The notes beneath the pieces are model-generated. The model had not been told where the DNA came from and made no database searches. It saw only the letters and a list, made by a program, of their open reading frames with translations. Below are positions 24,643 through 37,134 of a stretch of DNA of 64,000 nucleotides, piece after piece (position 1 is the stretch's first letter; each line of letters opens with the position of its first letter). The DNA is from Zingiber officinale (taxonomy: Eukaryota; Streptophyta; Magnoliopsida; Zingiberales; Zingiberaceae). The DNA is taken from NCBI RefSeq assembly GCF_018446385.1, contig NC_055991.1, positions 119,145,794-119,209,793 of the forward strand, in the 5' to 3' direction. The translations under genes and the position numbers were made by a program.

Positions 24643-25508
24643 TTGTTAGAGGGGATATGCCATTTGTGAGCATCATGGTGAACAATTAGAAATAATTTGG
24701 TGATATGATAAGTCTATATGGAAATCGACTAAAATCCAAGATATACTTACCTAAAGTGGATGAGCAAGTTAGGGATGTGCAACTCTTAAATTTTTATGTT
24801 GAATTTTATTATCCTTATTAGGTGGATTTATTTATAAGTTAAACATGTGAATACAATCCTAATCATAGTGAACAATTAGAAGTAGTTTGGCGATATGATA
24901 GGTCTATATGAAAATCGACTAAAATCCAAGATATACTTAGCTAAAGTGGACGAGCAAGTTAGGGATTTGCAACTCTTAAATTTTTATGTTGAATTTTATT
25001 ATCCTTATTAGATGAGTTTATCTATAAGTTGAACATGTGAATATAATTCGAACACTTTAAATGATCTAACTTATATTTATGGGGTTTCGAGTTATTGTAT
25101 GCGGATTCAATGTGTAAGAACCCTTTAGCCCAATCCGTTATCATTTATGGGCTGATAACGGATTAGATTCTTATATAAAGGAGAGGTCTCCAAGAGTTCA
25201 GGATAATCTTAATAGAGTTTTTGGTTCCCCCATTGACTTAGAGTTTTTCGGCGTTGTCAACCCTAACACCCAAGAACGATCTTCCCCGTTTACTTCCACT
25301 TCTTCTTCTTCCTCCTCAAGATAATCTAGACAACATTAAGGGACAAGGATAATGGCTTTTCAATCAAGTTCCCTTATCATGTTTATGTATTGACTTTCTT
25401 ATGTCATGTTCATGATGAAACTAGATCTTTCTTGTTATTATTTTCCTATGTACGAGTTCTTGTCTGATGTTTAAAATTTATGTGGCTTAGATTTTACAAG
25501 AAGTAACA
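24643..25508 (+). mobile_element. putative 5' LTR of a decayed copia-like element
   Basis: It contains the 190-bp repeats, an 11-bp perfect inverted repeat (AATCCGTTATC at 25132-25142 and GATAACGGATT at 25154-25164), a TATA box (TTATATAAAG, 25171-25180) and an end in AACA. Directly after it, TGGTATCAAAGC (25511-25522) resembles an initiator tRNA-Met primer-binding site with one change. I did not find the matching 3' LTR beyond 32210, so the link to the copia remnant downstream is by position only. The left edge is approximate. Confidence 0.5.
24678..25050. repeat. two tandem units of 190 bp
   Basis: Unit starts at 24678 and 24868. Shared words are GTGAACAATTAGAA, AAATCGACTAAAATCCAAGA and AACTCTTAAATTTTTATG. 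They lie upstream of a TATA box and a PBS-like site, so they may be U3 enhancer-like repeats of an LTR. Confidence 0.75.
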
Positions 25509-25522
25509 TGTGGTATCAAAGC

Positions 25523-26298
25523 TTTGTGTTTTATCGTTTTTCATGGCTATTAGATTAAGTTTTTCATCGATTTATTATTTAAATACTAAATCAAGTTTTC
25601 CTAGTATAACACAGTTTTTTATCGTCGAAAATCATATAAGAAAAAACCTAGGATATACTTGTTTTCTAAGTTTTTCATATTTCTGTGAAGAATGACGGCA
25701 GAATCATCTCTTTTAACCTAATTTTTAGATCAAATCGTGATAGTTCAATCGATTAACTTGGTCGACCAATCGATTACCTAACAACAAACAGAATTGATGG
25801 AAATTGATTGATCTAATCAATTCATTTGACATCAATTGATTGATGAAAATCACCAATCAATTAAGACGACAGGATCAAATAAAGGATTAATTTCTAATCG
25901 ATCAAATTAATCGATTCAGGCTACCAATCAATTGACAAATTTTGCTAATCGATTAAAAGTCTTGAGTTGTAATAAAATCTTACTAACAATTGATTTTTTT
26001 TAATCGATTAACATATTAAAATCGTGATAGACTCGATTGGAATAGATCAACTAATTGATTGATACATTTAATTGATTAGGATTGATGCTCAATCGATTAG
26101 CAATCTTAAACTCACGACAGCGTCAATTATCAATTGATTAAAATGTTTCAACCGATTAAGAATGATTCCAATCGATTAAAACTATTCTAACTACATGAAA
26201 CAATTGAGAATTATATTTAATAATAGTTTAATGACATTAAACAGTACTTTTCAAGCAATGTGATTAAATAGTATTACATAATGTATGAGAATGGATTA
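25523..26298. other. leader-like AT-rich sequence with ATCGATTAA words
   Basis: Follows the PBS-like site. 25730-26180 is packed with CAATCGATTA and TAATCGATT words in both orientations. No reading frame of note. Confidence 0.4.
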
Positions 26299-27426
26299 AT
26301 GATCCTGTCCGAGAGTCGAGACGATGAATGTTGGAGACGTGACGCTCCTATTGATTACGGGTGGACTCCGAGTCAGAGAGACCTACAACCAAAGTGGTGT
26401 CAGTGCCGAGCCAGGGAGGGGTTCCCCGGTGATGACCTTTCGACGCTCAAGTCAGTTACTGGCAGAAGAGAGGAAACAAAGTAGCAGAGTAACAGTAGCT
26501 ACAGTAAAAGTTATGCCTACCTCCGTCGAAGCTTGAAGCCCTTTATATAAGGCTCCGGGAAAGCGTGTACACACTCCTCGAGGCGTGCACGCTTCTCAAA
26601 GCTTGACATGACAGTGGAAGCTTCCGCCGTACGATCTTTTGTCTATCCATGCTGCCAACCATGTCATCTGTCAGTGGCACGAGTTCCCACGAGGATATCG
26701 GTTGATCCTCTTTTTGTCTGTTAGTGGGCCGAGCGGGATGGCCGCTCGGCCAGCCCTTAGCCGTTCAGGTGGTCTAGCCCTTTGGCCGAGCGGAGTGGCC
26801 GCTCGGCCAACATTCCACTGTCAGAGCTCCGTTGTCGTGCTGCGATCCTTTTTCACCGGTTCCGAGGTTCGATGTAAGTTTGAGCGAGTTGGTCGCTCGA
26901 CGTATGTCTTATTTTGAGCGTCAGAAGCTCGGCGCCTAGCCGAGCTGTGGTGATATCTGATCGGTACTTCTTTATCCCGATCGGGCGAGTGAGTTGTCCG
27001 ACCGACCAACGACATAGGGATGTTGATCACCTAGACTTTGACTTCCACCGTGGTCATGACCCTCTGAGGGGTGGGCCCTTATCACCGGATCACACATACG
27101 GGTGGTCTAGCCCTTTGGCCGAGCGGAGTGGTCGCTCGGCCAGCATTCCACTATCAGAGCTCTGTTGTCGTGTTGCGATCTTTTTTCACCGATTCCGAGG
27201 TTCGATGTAAGTTCGAGCGAGCTGGCCGCTCAACGTATATCTTGTTTTGAGCATCGGAAGCTCGGTGCCTGGCCGAGCTGTGGTGATATCTGAACGGTAC
27301 TTCTTTATCCCGGTCGAGCGAGTGAGTTGTCCGACCGACCAGCAACACAGGGGCGTTGACCGCCTAGACTTTGACTTCCACCGTGGCCATGATCCTCTGA
27401 GGGGTGGGCCCTTATCACCGGATCAG
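26299..27426 (+). mobile_element. GC-rich LTR-like insertion with internal tandem duplication
   Basis: Base composition jumps sharply against the AT-rich flanks. The outer ends are inverted (TGATCCTG and CCGGATCA). A TATA box TTTATATAAGG lies near 26541. The right half is two tandem units of about 328 bp (about 26772-27099 and 27100-27426) sharing TTTGGCCGAGCGGAGTGG, TCGGCCA, CGATCGGGCGAGTGAGTTG-type words and GGGTGGGCCCTTATCACCGG. I found no flanking duplication. It is likely a solo LTR of a gypsy-type element, but that is an inference. Confidence 0.5.
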
Positions 27427-28499
27427 GTATATATAATATAGTTTTCAAATCGATTATCATAAGGTATCCATCGATTGGATAATGCATGTACTTATATTAT
27501 ACATTAAAGAATAATCGTTCCACACCTCTGACTAGTGCTCGCACTATAGAGCAGAGGCCTGAATTTCAGTTTCGAAAGAAATCAAATCGTATGTATATGA
27601 ATATCATAAGACTTTTTATACTGACAGAGACGGACTTACGTTGGAGTAGCCCTGGGCTATAGCCCAGCCCAAGTATACCATTAATCCAAATGGTGTAGTT
27701 CTCCTCAAGGCAGTGCGGTGGTTGAGACATAGAGTGTTGTTAAATGAGATCTTGGGGTCAAAACTCGGCGTGTTCCAGCATGTCCTCCTCATGCCTTAGC
27801 CACTTGTACTAATGACTAATAATCATCCATGATTTACTTCTTCCGTGTTGATCTAAGAACAGATTGACGGGAATATGAGATGAACAAATTAAAACAAAAG
27901 ACATTTTAACAGATTGACGGGAATATGCATGTGGAATAACTCATGATTCATTTTTGTATGAGTAGCTGGTTGATTAAATAATATCAAATTAAAACAAGTC
28001 AGTCCAAGAACAAATTATACAAGAAAATTATTAAATCAATTCGTTTTCTTCTTTGCGGAATCAAATAACAAAAGACATTTTAATTATTTTTTCCTTTAAA
28101 ATCACTCCTTACAAAATTCTATCCACCGTATAAACGATCAAATTATATTATAATTTTATTACATTAATAAAAAAAAATGCAAATTGAATATATAGATTTA
28201 TTTGTGGATTGACATATGAAATAATGAACTTGTGAATTAATTTACTATGTATGTCGTCCTCCACCCATCCTCCTTGATATTGTCTCCTTCCTCTACCTCA
28301 CTTATTCATCCTCATGTCCTTTTTTTATAGTCACTTGCGACCACATCCATTTTCTTTGTGGCTAGGCCCTCGCCCCCAAAGGCATATTCATCAACATGGC
28401 TACCCTTGACTATCATAATCAGATCGAGGTGTCATCCACAACGGTGTACTCAACTAATTTAGGATCAACACAGCCCGCTTCTAATTCCTAGATCCGTCC
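27427..28499. other. probable non-autonomous DNA element remnant
   Basis: Imperfect inverted ends: CAGAGACGGACTTACG near 27624 and the complement of AGGGACGGATCTAGG near 28490. An ATACT word lies just outside each end. GGGCTATAGCCC near 27652 is a perfect palindrome. No gene seen. The element boundaries are tentative. Confidence 0.35.
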
Positions 28500-31400
28500 C
28501 TAGATACTAGCATCAATAAAGGACTCAATCATAGAGAGAGGAGATGATAGGAGTTTTTTGAACCAACTAGCAGACCGATTCACCTCAAATGAAAAGGTCG
28601 AGACTACCATACTTCTTACAAAGTTGGTAATCATGTGACACAATGATAAAGGAAACATAAGGGAGTACATAAGGGAGTACATTATGGAGATGTCCAATAT
28701 AGCAACAAGTTTGTAAACACTAAAACTCGATATGTTTGAGTATGTTAGTATATTTCGTCTTGATCTCTTTGCATGCACGATCACTCCTTTTAAGATATCA
28801 TATAATACTAAAAAGAAAAGTAGATATTGAATGAGTTCATTGATCAATGCGTGCAAGAAGAGAGGAGACTGAAGATTAGACATTTGAGAGTGCTCATTTA
28901 GCATCTGGTTCTCAAAGTACGAGCAAAAAGTGAAAGAGAATAAATAACAAAGGAAAAGGAAAACAAACTACAGATCTTAGAGACAATAGATATAAGGAGC
29001 ACAAGAAGCAGGATAAAGAATCAACTTATTTTTTTGTAAAAAAAAAGTCATACGAAAAGAGATTGCCTCAAGTATGCTAACTATATGGGAAATGGAAAGA
29101 AGGTTGCAGTCAAGTCTATTAATGTTTTTAGACTTTATTAAGGAGCTAATGTCTATTTGAATTTAGAAAATATTTTTATTGTACCGTCTTTCATATGGAA
29201 CTTAATTTCAATTTCTCATTTAGACAAATCAGGTTATTCTTATTTATTTAAAAATAGAATATTTAGTATTTTTTTAATTCAATTTTAATTGGTAATGGTT
29301 TCTTGATTGATAAATTTTATAAATTGAATGTCTTTACTCCTACAGTTGACAATATAATAATACATAATATAGGTACAAAACCTAAATTAATCGATGAGAA
29401 TTCTTCTATGTTATGACATATGTGTTTAGACATATATCCAAATAGCACTTAGAAAGGTTAATGTCACATGGAATTCTCGATTCCCTTGACATGTCAGACT
29501 TTGATGTCTGCATAGAGTGTGTTAAGGGGAAGACCACTAACAAAAGGAACAATGAGGCTAGCCGTTGTAGTGACGTTTTGGAGCTAATACATACTGACAT
29601 TTGTGGATCATTCCCTAAGGTATTTTGGAATGAACACACATATTTTATTAGTTTCATAGATGATTATTCCAGATTTAGTTATTTATACCTTTTTCATAAG
29701 AAGTCGTAGTTTTTGAATATGTTCAAAATTTTCAAAGTCAAAGTTGAAAATCTACTAGGTAAAAAATTTAAAGTAGTCTAATCTGATCGTGAAGGTGAAT
29801 ATTACAGTCGATAAGATGGATCAGGTGAACAACATTTAGGACCTTTTGCGAACTACATTGCTAAGTGCGAGATTGTGCCTTAATATACCATGTCCAGTAC
29901 ACCCAGTTAGAATGATATAACTGAGTGTCACAGTCGAACTCTAAAAGATGTGACAATAAGTATGATGGACTTGACTTTTCTACTAGAGTTTTGTGGAGAG
30001 AGACACTCAAGACTGCAGTTTACCTACGCAATAGAGTACCAAGTAAAGAGTAACTAAAACATCATTTGAGATGTGGACGAGTAGACAACCTAACATTAGA
30101 TATTTACATGTCTGGGATTATTCAACTGAGGCTAGACTTTATTGGCCTAATAAAAGAAAATTAAACTCAAGAACACTTAGTTATAATTTTGTAGGTTACT
30201 CTGAGAAATCAAGAGGGTATAAATTTTATGATCCCTCTAAGAGATCCTTCTTCGAAACTGAAAATACCAAATTTATTGAGACTAATGGGAGTGATACGGT
30301 TAGAAAAGTATCTTTTGAGGAAAGCGTTAATGATCCTCCTATTATCACTACTAATGTAATTAGTAGTAGTATGATTTCCATACCACACATTATAGATATT
30401 GCACACACAGTGAACATAGTAAACCAAGATATTCTCGTGATATCTCCAATGTAATTTGAGGAGTCTACCACTATAATTGAGGTATTGCTTCATTTTTATG
30501 AGCAAGTACTTCAACAACCTCAAACACAAGTACCTTTAAGGTGATCTACAAAGAAATGGAGAACTACAAATTTTTGTAATTATGTTTATCTCCAAGACAT
30601 GATTTTGACATAGGGTTGGAAAGTAATTCTATATATTTTCAAAAAGTCAAATAATTTTCTAACCCTGAAAGGTGGATTAACACCATGCAAGAAGAGTTAA
30701 AGTCTATGACGGATAATGACATTTGAGAACTTGCCTAATTACCTGAAGATTCAAAAGTCATTGGTTGTAAATGGATATTTAAACCAAGCGAGATTCAAGA
30801 GGCAATATCGAAAAGTATAAAACTCATTTTGTTGTCAAGGGATTCACTCAAAAATAATACATTAATTACTAGGAGACTTTATCACATGTGTTGACAAAAA
30901 ACTCCCTTAGAATAATCATGGTATTTGTAGCTCATTATGAATTGAAGCTACACCAAATGAACATAAAGACTACATTTCCCAATAGATATACTGAGAAATC
31001 TATATATATGATACAACTGGAAAACTTTGAGTGCTCAAACTCAAAGAACATAGTATGTAGATTAAAAAAGTCCATTTATAATTCGAAACAGATGTCCCAT
31101 TAGTGGTACCAAAAAATTTGATCAAGTGATTATCTCATTTGGATTTAAGAAGAACCTCGTTGATTAATACATATATGTCAAATTTAGTGGGAGCAAATTT
31201 GTTATACTTGTTTTGTACATGGACGATATATTATTTGCGAGTAATAATAAGGGTTTGTTTTATGAAGCCAAGTTATTTCTATCTGGTAATTTTAAAATGA
31301 AGATCTTGGTGAAGCATCTTTTGTTTTAAACATACAAATCTATCATGATCGTTCAAGAGGCATTCTTGAACTTTTATAACAAGACTATATTGAAAAGGTG

Positions 31401-32215
31401 CTTATGAGATATGACATGTAGAACTGTATACTTGATGACACACCTGTGTTAAGAGATGACAAGTTTAGCTTGCAATACTGTCCATGACTTGAACTTGAAA
31501 TAAAGGTAATGGAACACTTTTCATATGCATCAACAGTGCAAAGTTTGATGTATTTACAAATTTGTACTTGACCAGATATAGCGTTTATAGTAGGGATGTT
31601 AGGCAGATATGGAAGTAACCCAGGATCATTGCACTAGAAAGAGATTAAGAGTGTGATGCAGTATTTGCAAATAACTAAAGGACATATACTCATGTATCAG
31701 AGATCAGATCGCTTGGAGGTGATTGAATATTCAGACTCTAATTTTGCTAGATGCTTATAGATAACAGGAGATCCATTGTGAATATATTTCCATACTTGTT
31801 GGCAGGACTATATCTTGGAAGAACATCAAGTAAATGCTAGTAGCCACTTCTACTGTGAAAGCAGAGTTAGTAGCATGCTACAAAGCATCCAATCACGGGA
31901 TTTGGCTGTGAAATTTTATCACAGTATTACAAATCATTAATGACATTGATAGACCACTGAGAATCTATTTTGATAATAAAGTCACAAAACTTTATGTCAA
32001 GAACAATCATAGTTTGTCGAAGTCTAAGTATATCAACATCAGGTTTCTAGAGGTTAAAGAAAGAGTCCAGAGTCATCAGGTCATGGTAGAACATATCAAC
32101 ACATATTCTATGTTAACCGATCCACTCACCAAAGGCTTAGTGCCTAAGGTATTTCATGCATATGTTGTAGATATGAGAGTCCTTCTTATGGAAGAAGAAT
32201 CTATCTAGTGGGAGT
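28500..32215 (+). pseudogene. Ty1/copia gag-pol remnant
   Basis: Many stops and frameshifts, but the order of domains is copia. Gag UBN2-like segments lie at 28580-28930 (NIREYIREYIMEM). The integrase part at 29461-29709 has CIECVKGK zinc-type residues and HTDICGSF and FIDDYSRFSYLY words. The integrase C-terminal part is at 30071-30290 (YKFYDPSKRSFFETENTKFI). Reverse transcriptase follows at about 30670-31260, with CKWIFK and the YMDD box in VLYMDDILFAS. The RNase H region is at 31840-32208 (STVKAELVACYKASNHGIW, LTDPLTKGL). The integrase-before-RT order separates it from gypsy. It cannot encode active enzymes. A purine tract (AGTGGGAGT) at 32207 precedes what may be the start of its 3' LTR. 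Confidence 0.85.
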
Positions 32216-32385
32216 ATGTATTTATTGCTCTATATTTGATAATAAAGATAAAAAAATTTATTTTGATTGTTGTACGTACTTAAAGTTTAAAACATTCATG
32301 GAATTTTATTTATTTGTTGGAAATTTTGGATTACAATATCATGATTTACTACTGTTGTTTAGCATCTAGTATTTATAAATGTGAT

Positions 32386-32838
32386 TGATGAGGTGATAAG
32401 GAGGAACCTATAGGAGGAGCCTATCTGGCACAAATCAATTGTCACAGTGTAGGTCAAAGTTAGGGCGGTCAACACTAGGGTGTAAGCAGGGCACGACTCG
32501 AGCGGGAAAAGGCTACATCGATCGATCAGAGGAACCACTATCTGGGCGACCGTATGGATAAGCCAACGTCTGATGAGCCTGGCTCGGGGTATGGCATTAG
32601 CATCGTCTATATTAGTAATAAACCGATAAAATAATAAAAGAAGAAAAGACTGAGATATTTAATAAGGGGAAGACAAAACAAAATAGAACACTCCATCTAT
32701 CATTGAATGCGAAGAAGTCAAGACAAAGATGTCTTTTATCGGTAATTAATATCATTAAACATGGGAAAATGGAAGGTTACTAAGAAAGGTATAATAGAGT
32801 ATGCTAGGTATGAAGAAAGGTAAGATTCATCTCTATCC
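32386..32838 (+). mobile_element. left LTR fragment of gypsy element G
   Basis: Matches 61105-61543 over about 400 bp. Shared words are GTGATAAGGA, GGCGGTCAACACTAGGGTGT, ACACTCCATC and TCAAGACAAAGATGTCTT. The right end stops without a primer site at about 32838, where sequence of element X (gag C-terminal region) begins abruptly. The junction is therefore a deletion or recombination breakpoint, not an insertion edge. Confidence 0.7.
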
Positions 32839-35475
32839 TTATAAATTAGAAAAGACACTAAAAAGGTTGGAAAATATCCTAAAAGAGTAAGATGAGCAAA
32901 ATCTAGGTTTAGGACAACAAGGGTCATCCAAGGGTCATAGAGGTTTGGGATACATACATAAAACCAAAAAGGATGTGCCTTCTTACCATATAGTTCCATA
33001 TAGTTATGGAACTAACCCTAGGCCTAGTGGTCAAATCAAAAATACAAGGAAAGTTATCCCTAGAAGTATTTTTGCAACAACAAACGTGACTAAGACTTCT
33101 AAGAAGTCTAAGAAAGTCACAAAGAATGTCACAAGGGAAGAAATCTCTAGAGTTGACCTAGAAAAGATGACCAAGGACTCTAAGAAGCCTAACAAGGTCA
33201 CTAGGAGGTATCTAGGGAAGTTATCCCTAGTGAATACCTAGAATATCCAAGGAGCACCAATAGGTTTTGGGTTCCTAGGAGCATTTTCTCTACCCTTTAG
33301 ATGGGTTAGAGAGTGTCAACTCCGATTAGAAGGATAGTTAACCCAACTTTGATGAAGTTGACCCTCGGAGAGCATTTTTAAGATTATTGTTAACCTTTGA
33401 AAATGAAAAGGATTATGATTTACTCTTGAAATGGAGTAAAATGTGCCATAGTTTGAGTATTTGGATATAATTTTAATTGGCACAAGAGATCAAGTGTAAA
33501 GAAATGTCAAGTTGGGATTTTGGCATTTTATTGGAAAGTTAAAGGCAAATCTAAGCCTTATTTTAATTTGTTACTCTTTAAAAAGTAAATTTGTGCCAAA
33601 ATTTGAGGAATATGCTTAATTTAAATTGGCACAATGTAGGAAAAGCAAAGGAAATGTCAAAATTGGATTTTGGCGTTTTCTTGGAAAATATTGAGCAATC
33701 TAGGTTTAAACTTTAAGTTAGCTAAGGTTTAAGGATACTTAGATAGTTATTCTAGGTATTTTATTTATGCTAATTTGTCATGCTTTTTTTGCCCATCATA
33801 TGTCATGACATCATATTTATTCTTGCACTCATGCCTTATTATGAAAAATAAAAAATATCATGTCGTGTCATACATACATCATGTAGTCATAGGAAATTTT
33901 CTTTTGAAAATTATTTATCTTTGATGTATGTCATAACGCATCATGCATTATTTTAATTCCTTGTAAACTAAGGACAAATGACATTCATTAACAAGTAACA
34001 TCCTTAGTGGATGTTCCTAACCTCAAAATGCCTAGATAAATATGCATGATCCCTAGATTAGGGCAAAATCAAGGTTTACATCTCACTAAAGAAATATAAG
34101 GTGACTTGTATGTGTTTTAGTGTACATTAGATACAAGTGAGATGTTAGGATGATGAACAAAACTCAAGGTGTTGATTTAGTGCATTCTTTTGAGTTTTAG
34201 GTTCATCAAAATACATAGTTATGTGTTTTTCAATCATTGGGAAAGCTAATGTACAAGTCATGTGCATTGAGCCCAACGAACATGGTTGGATATTGGTTTT
34301 TAAAATAATTTTAAATATATTTTGGAAAACCCTGATGAAGGCTATCATTTGATAGTAATCATCATTGAATAGTTAAACACAAACTTGAAGAAAACACTAA
34401 AATTTTTACAAGTTTTCAAGTTTGTGTCAATCTTTGAAAATAGGAAATATTTTCATAGAAAACTATTTTTCCATGATAGTATATGCCCTAAATAATGTCT
34501 ACAACAATTTTCATGATTTTTAGAATTTTGTAGAAATTTCTAGGGGTTTCTGAAGTTGACTGAAATGAAATTTCAGCAACTTCAGACCTTCAATCGATCA
34601 CTCGATGATTGAAGGGTCTCAATCGATCGGGCGATCGATTGAGAGTGAGCTTCTCGCAAATAGAAGCTCAATGGATCGATCCACCGATCGATCCACGTAG
34701 TCTGAATCGATCAGTGGATCGATTCAGCAGGGTTCAATCGATTGATACCCAACTCCAATCGATTCAAGTGTTGATTTTGGCTGGGAAAGCTTATTTTCAT
34801 CATTTTTGGTCTATGTAGTCATTCCTTATCCCTCAAAACACATTTGTATACATTTAGGGGGAGTTTTCATGATGAAAACAAGGATGGATTGGTTAAGGAA
34901 GACTAAGTAGAGGTTTAGGTTGAGGTTTGGTTTCTATATTGAATTTATAAACCTCAAACTTCTAAGTTTGGATTTTCTATATGTTTAAGGATTCCAAGTC
35001 AATGTTGGTGCAATGACAGAAGTTACGTGCATATCTTTAGGGGGAGTTACTCTTTAAGGACATGAAAATTTATTTTTCATACACCTTAGAAGGTGGTTAA
35101 CTTTCTTTCGTGAAAATGCTCAAGGTTGGGCATTTGAATACAATGGAGAGTGGATATCTTCATTGTTCAAGTGGTAATGCTCAAGGGTGAGCATTAAGGA
35201 AAATGAAAGGTATGGGACTTTCATTATCGTATTGTGAGCAACGAGTGAAGTTGTGAACAACGTTGGGTAACTCTTCAAGGGGAGAGTTTTTTATGTATGC
35301 CAATAGGGGGAGAATGTGTGGTTAAATTAGGCCTTCATTACCTAAAGAGGGAGTTTGCCCTCTAGGAAAGGGGGAGAATGAAGGAAATCATCATTCATAC
35401 ATTGGCATGAAGAAAGTTGAGGCTATGAGATTAGCCTAACTTAAGGGTATTGTCAAACATCAAAAAGGGAGAGAT
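32839..35475 (+). mobile_element. element X, truncated first copy (gag tail and 3' interior)
   Basis: Collinear with 38425-39341 plus 43373-45095 of the second X copy. It holds the C-terminal gag fragment (32945-33297), a long non-coding 3' region, an ATCGATC palindrome cluster (34590-34770), several purine tracts of the AGGGGGAG type and a terminal PPT at about 35465-35475. The gag fragment is out of frame. The site where element V entered the second copy is empty here (33755-33770). Confidence 0.8.
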
Positions 35476-37011
35476 TGTTGGTGCAATATCCCTAGGTCAA
35501 TGTTGACCTGGTTGACTAAGCTTGAGTTGGCTCAAGCTTGAGTCTTGATGTTTGGATTTCGATGTTTAACAATACATTGAGACAATACATGAAGATTGCA
35601 GGTGCAATTGTTCATGTGGGGAGATTGTGAAGGAGAGTCAAGTAGGTCAAGGTTGACTGGATACTTGACTGAAAAATCCTGGTGAGTGAAGCCAGGTGAA
35701 AGTCCTGGTGAGTGAAGCCAGGCAGGTGAAAGACCTAGTGAGTGAAGCTAGGCAGAAAGGAAAGTCCTGGTGAGTGAAGCCAGGCAGATGGAAAGTCCTG
35801 GTGAGTGAAGCTAGGTGAAAGACCTAGTGAGTGAAGCTAGGTGAAAGACCTAGTGAGTGAAGCTAGGCAGAAAGGAAAGTCCTGGTGAGTGAAGCCAGGC
35901 AGATGGGAAGTCCTGGTGAGTGAAGCCAGACATAGGAAAATTCAGGTGGATCAAGTTTGATTGGAGACCTGGTATTGTTAAGTCCAAGTGGGTCAAGGTT
36001 GACCGGACACTTAGCACGAAGATAAAAGTCCAAGTGGGTCAAAGGGATTGACCGGACACTTTGTGAGAGAGTTCTAGCAAGTCAAGGGTGGCCGGATGCT
36101 AGGCATGATGTACCAACAGGTCATGGTTGACCGGATGTTGGTTTAAGGGACTTTGGACTTGGTTTTGGGCAAAAACCATGAGTTGGATCGATCAGCCGAT
36201 CGATTGGTTCATGCCCAATCGATTGGATGAGTCTCCGCGACAAGCCTCCTCCTAATCGATCAGTGGATCGATTGGGAGAAGCTCACGATCGCACAGAATA
36301 GATCTGGATCGATCGGTCGATCGATTCAGAGCCTTCAATCGATCAGCCGATCGATTGGGAGCTGCGATTTCACGCGATAAGCCCTGGATCGATCAGCCAA
36401 TCGATCCAGGCAATTCCCGAGAGCACAGAGGTGCTCTGGATCCATCGACCGATCGATCCAAAGCCTCTCCAATTGATTGGGAGCAATCCAATCGATTGGG
36501 ATTCGACCGTTGGTGCTGGATAAAGACGTTGGCGTTCGATTTCGTCGACAGAACTCTCGGCTTTCTTCTCTAGCGACACCAACGATTCCACAGCTTCTCC
36601 ACAGAGTTCTCACCGCCAGTTCTTGAAGATTCTTGGAGGCTTGTGCTGGTGCACGTCCAAGTCAAGAGGCGAGGAAGAAGTTAGGTTTAGGGTTTGTGCA
36701 AACTTGTAAGATCTTATTATATTTTGTTTCCCTTTTCTTTCTTCTTGTATTGAGAGCTTGTAAGGCTTCTCCGCCTTTGGTAATTACCGAAAAGGAGTGT
36801 TTATATAGTGGAGGATGCGTAAGTGTGTGGATCCTTGGACTAGTCACCTCTTCTTGAGGTGGATACCAAGTAAATCCTTAGAGTTAGCATTGTTGTGTTG
36901 TTTCTTGTATTTTCCGTTGCTATCATCTTGAAGAAACAAGCAACGACGAGCACGAGATCGCACCGAGCTATTCATCCCCCCCCCCCTCTAGCTATATTTT
37001 TGGTCCCAACA
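35476..37011 (+). mobile_element. element X, central LTR (shared by two tandem copies)
   Basis: Starts TGTTGGTGCAATATCCC and ends GGTCCCAACA. It is followed at 37014 by TGGTATCAGAGC (tRNA-iMet PBS). Layout: a start module with GTTGACCTGGTTGAC, a short-hairpin array (35680-35930), five long hairpins (35941-36142), a palindrome cluster with ATCGATC cores (36185-36500), and a possible TATA box, TTATATAGTG (36801). Compared with the right LTR (45096-46673) it has many small differences. Confidence 0.85.
35680..36142. repeat. hairpin arrays in the X central LTR
   Basis: Short units of CCTGG-TGAGTGAAG-CCAGG alternate with CCTAG-TGAGTGAAG-CTAGG, in which both stem sides change together. Long units lie at about 35941-35972, 35984-36014, 36030-36063, 36073-36103 and 36112-36142. 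Each has a 7-bp outer stem around a GGTCAA...TTGACC-GGA core (GATCA...TGATT in the first). Some stems here carry single mismatches that the right LTR copy does not have. Confidence 0.8.
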
Positions 37012-37134
37012 AGTGGTATCAGAGCGAGGTTGCTCTTCACCGGAATCATCGCCGGAAGGGGCAAAAAGCTAGAGGGTGGAGAAGTTGGAGCAATTTTACA
37101 AGTCGAAGACTTCATTCAAGAAGCTCAACTTCAA

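Noticed and set aside
35680-35930. CRISPR-like array of about 27-bp repeats
   Set aside because: Spacers are not unique, the repeats are imperfect, the setting is a plant LTR and no cas genes exist.
36335-36613. Long frames through the ATCGATC palindrome clusters (also 45920-46281, 50780-51433 and 53522-53791)
   Set aside because: Arg/Asp/Ser-rich peptides on both strands arise from GATCGATC-type repeats lacking stops; not genes.
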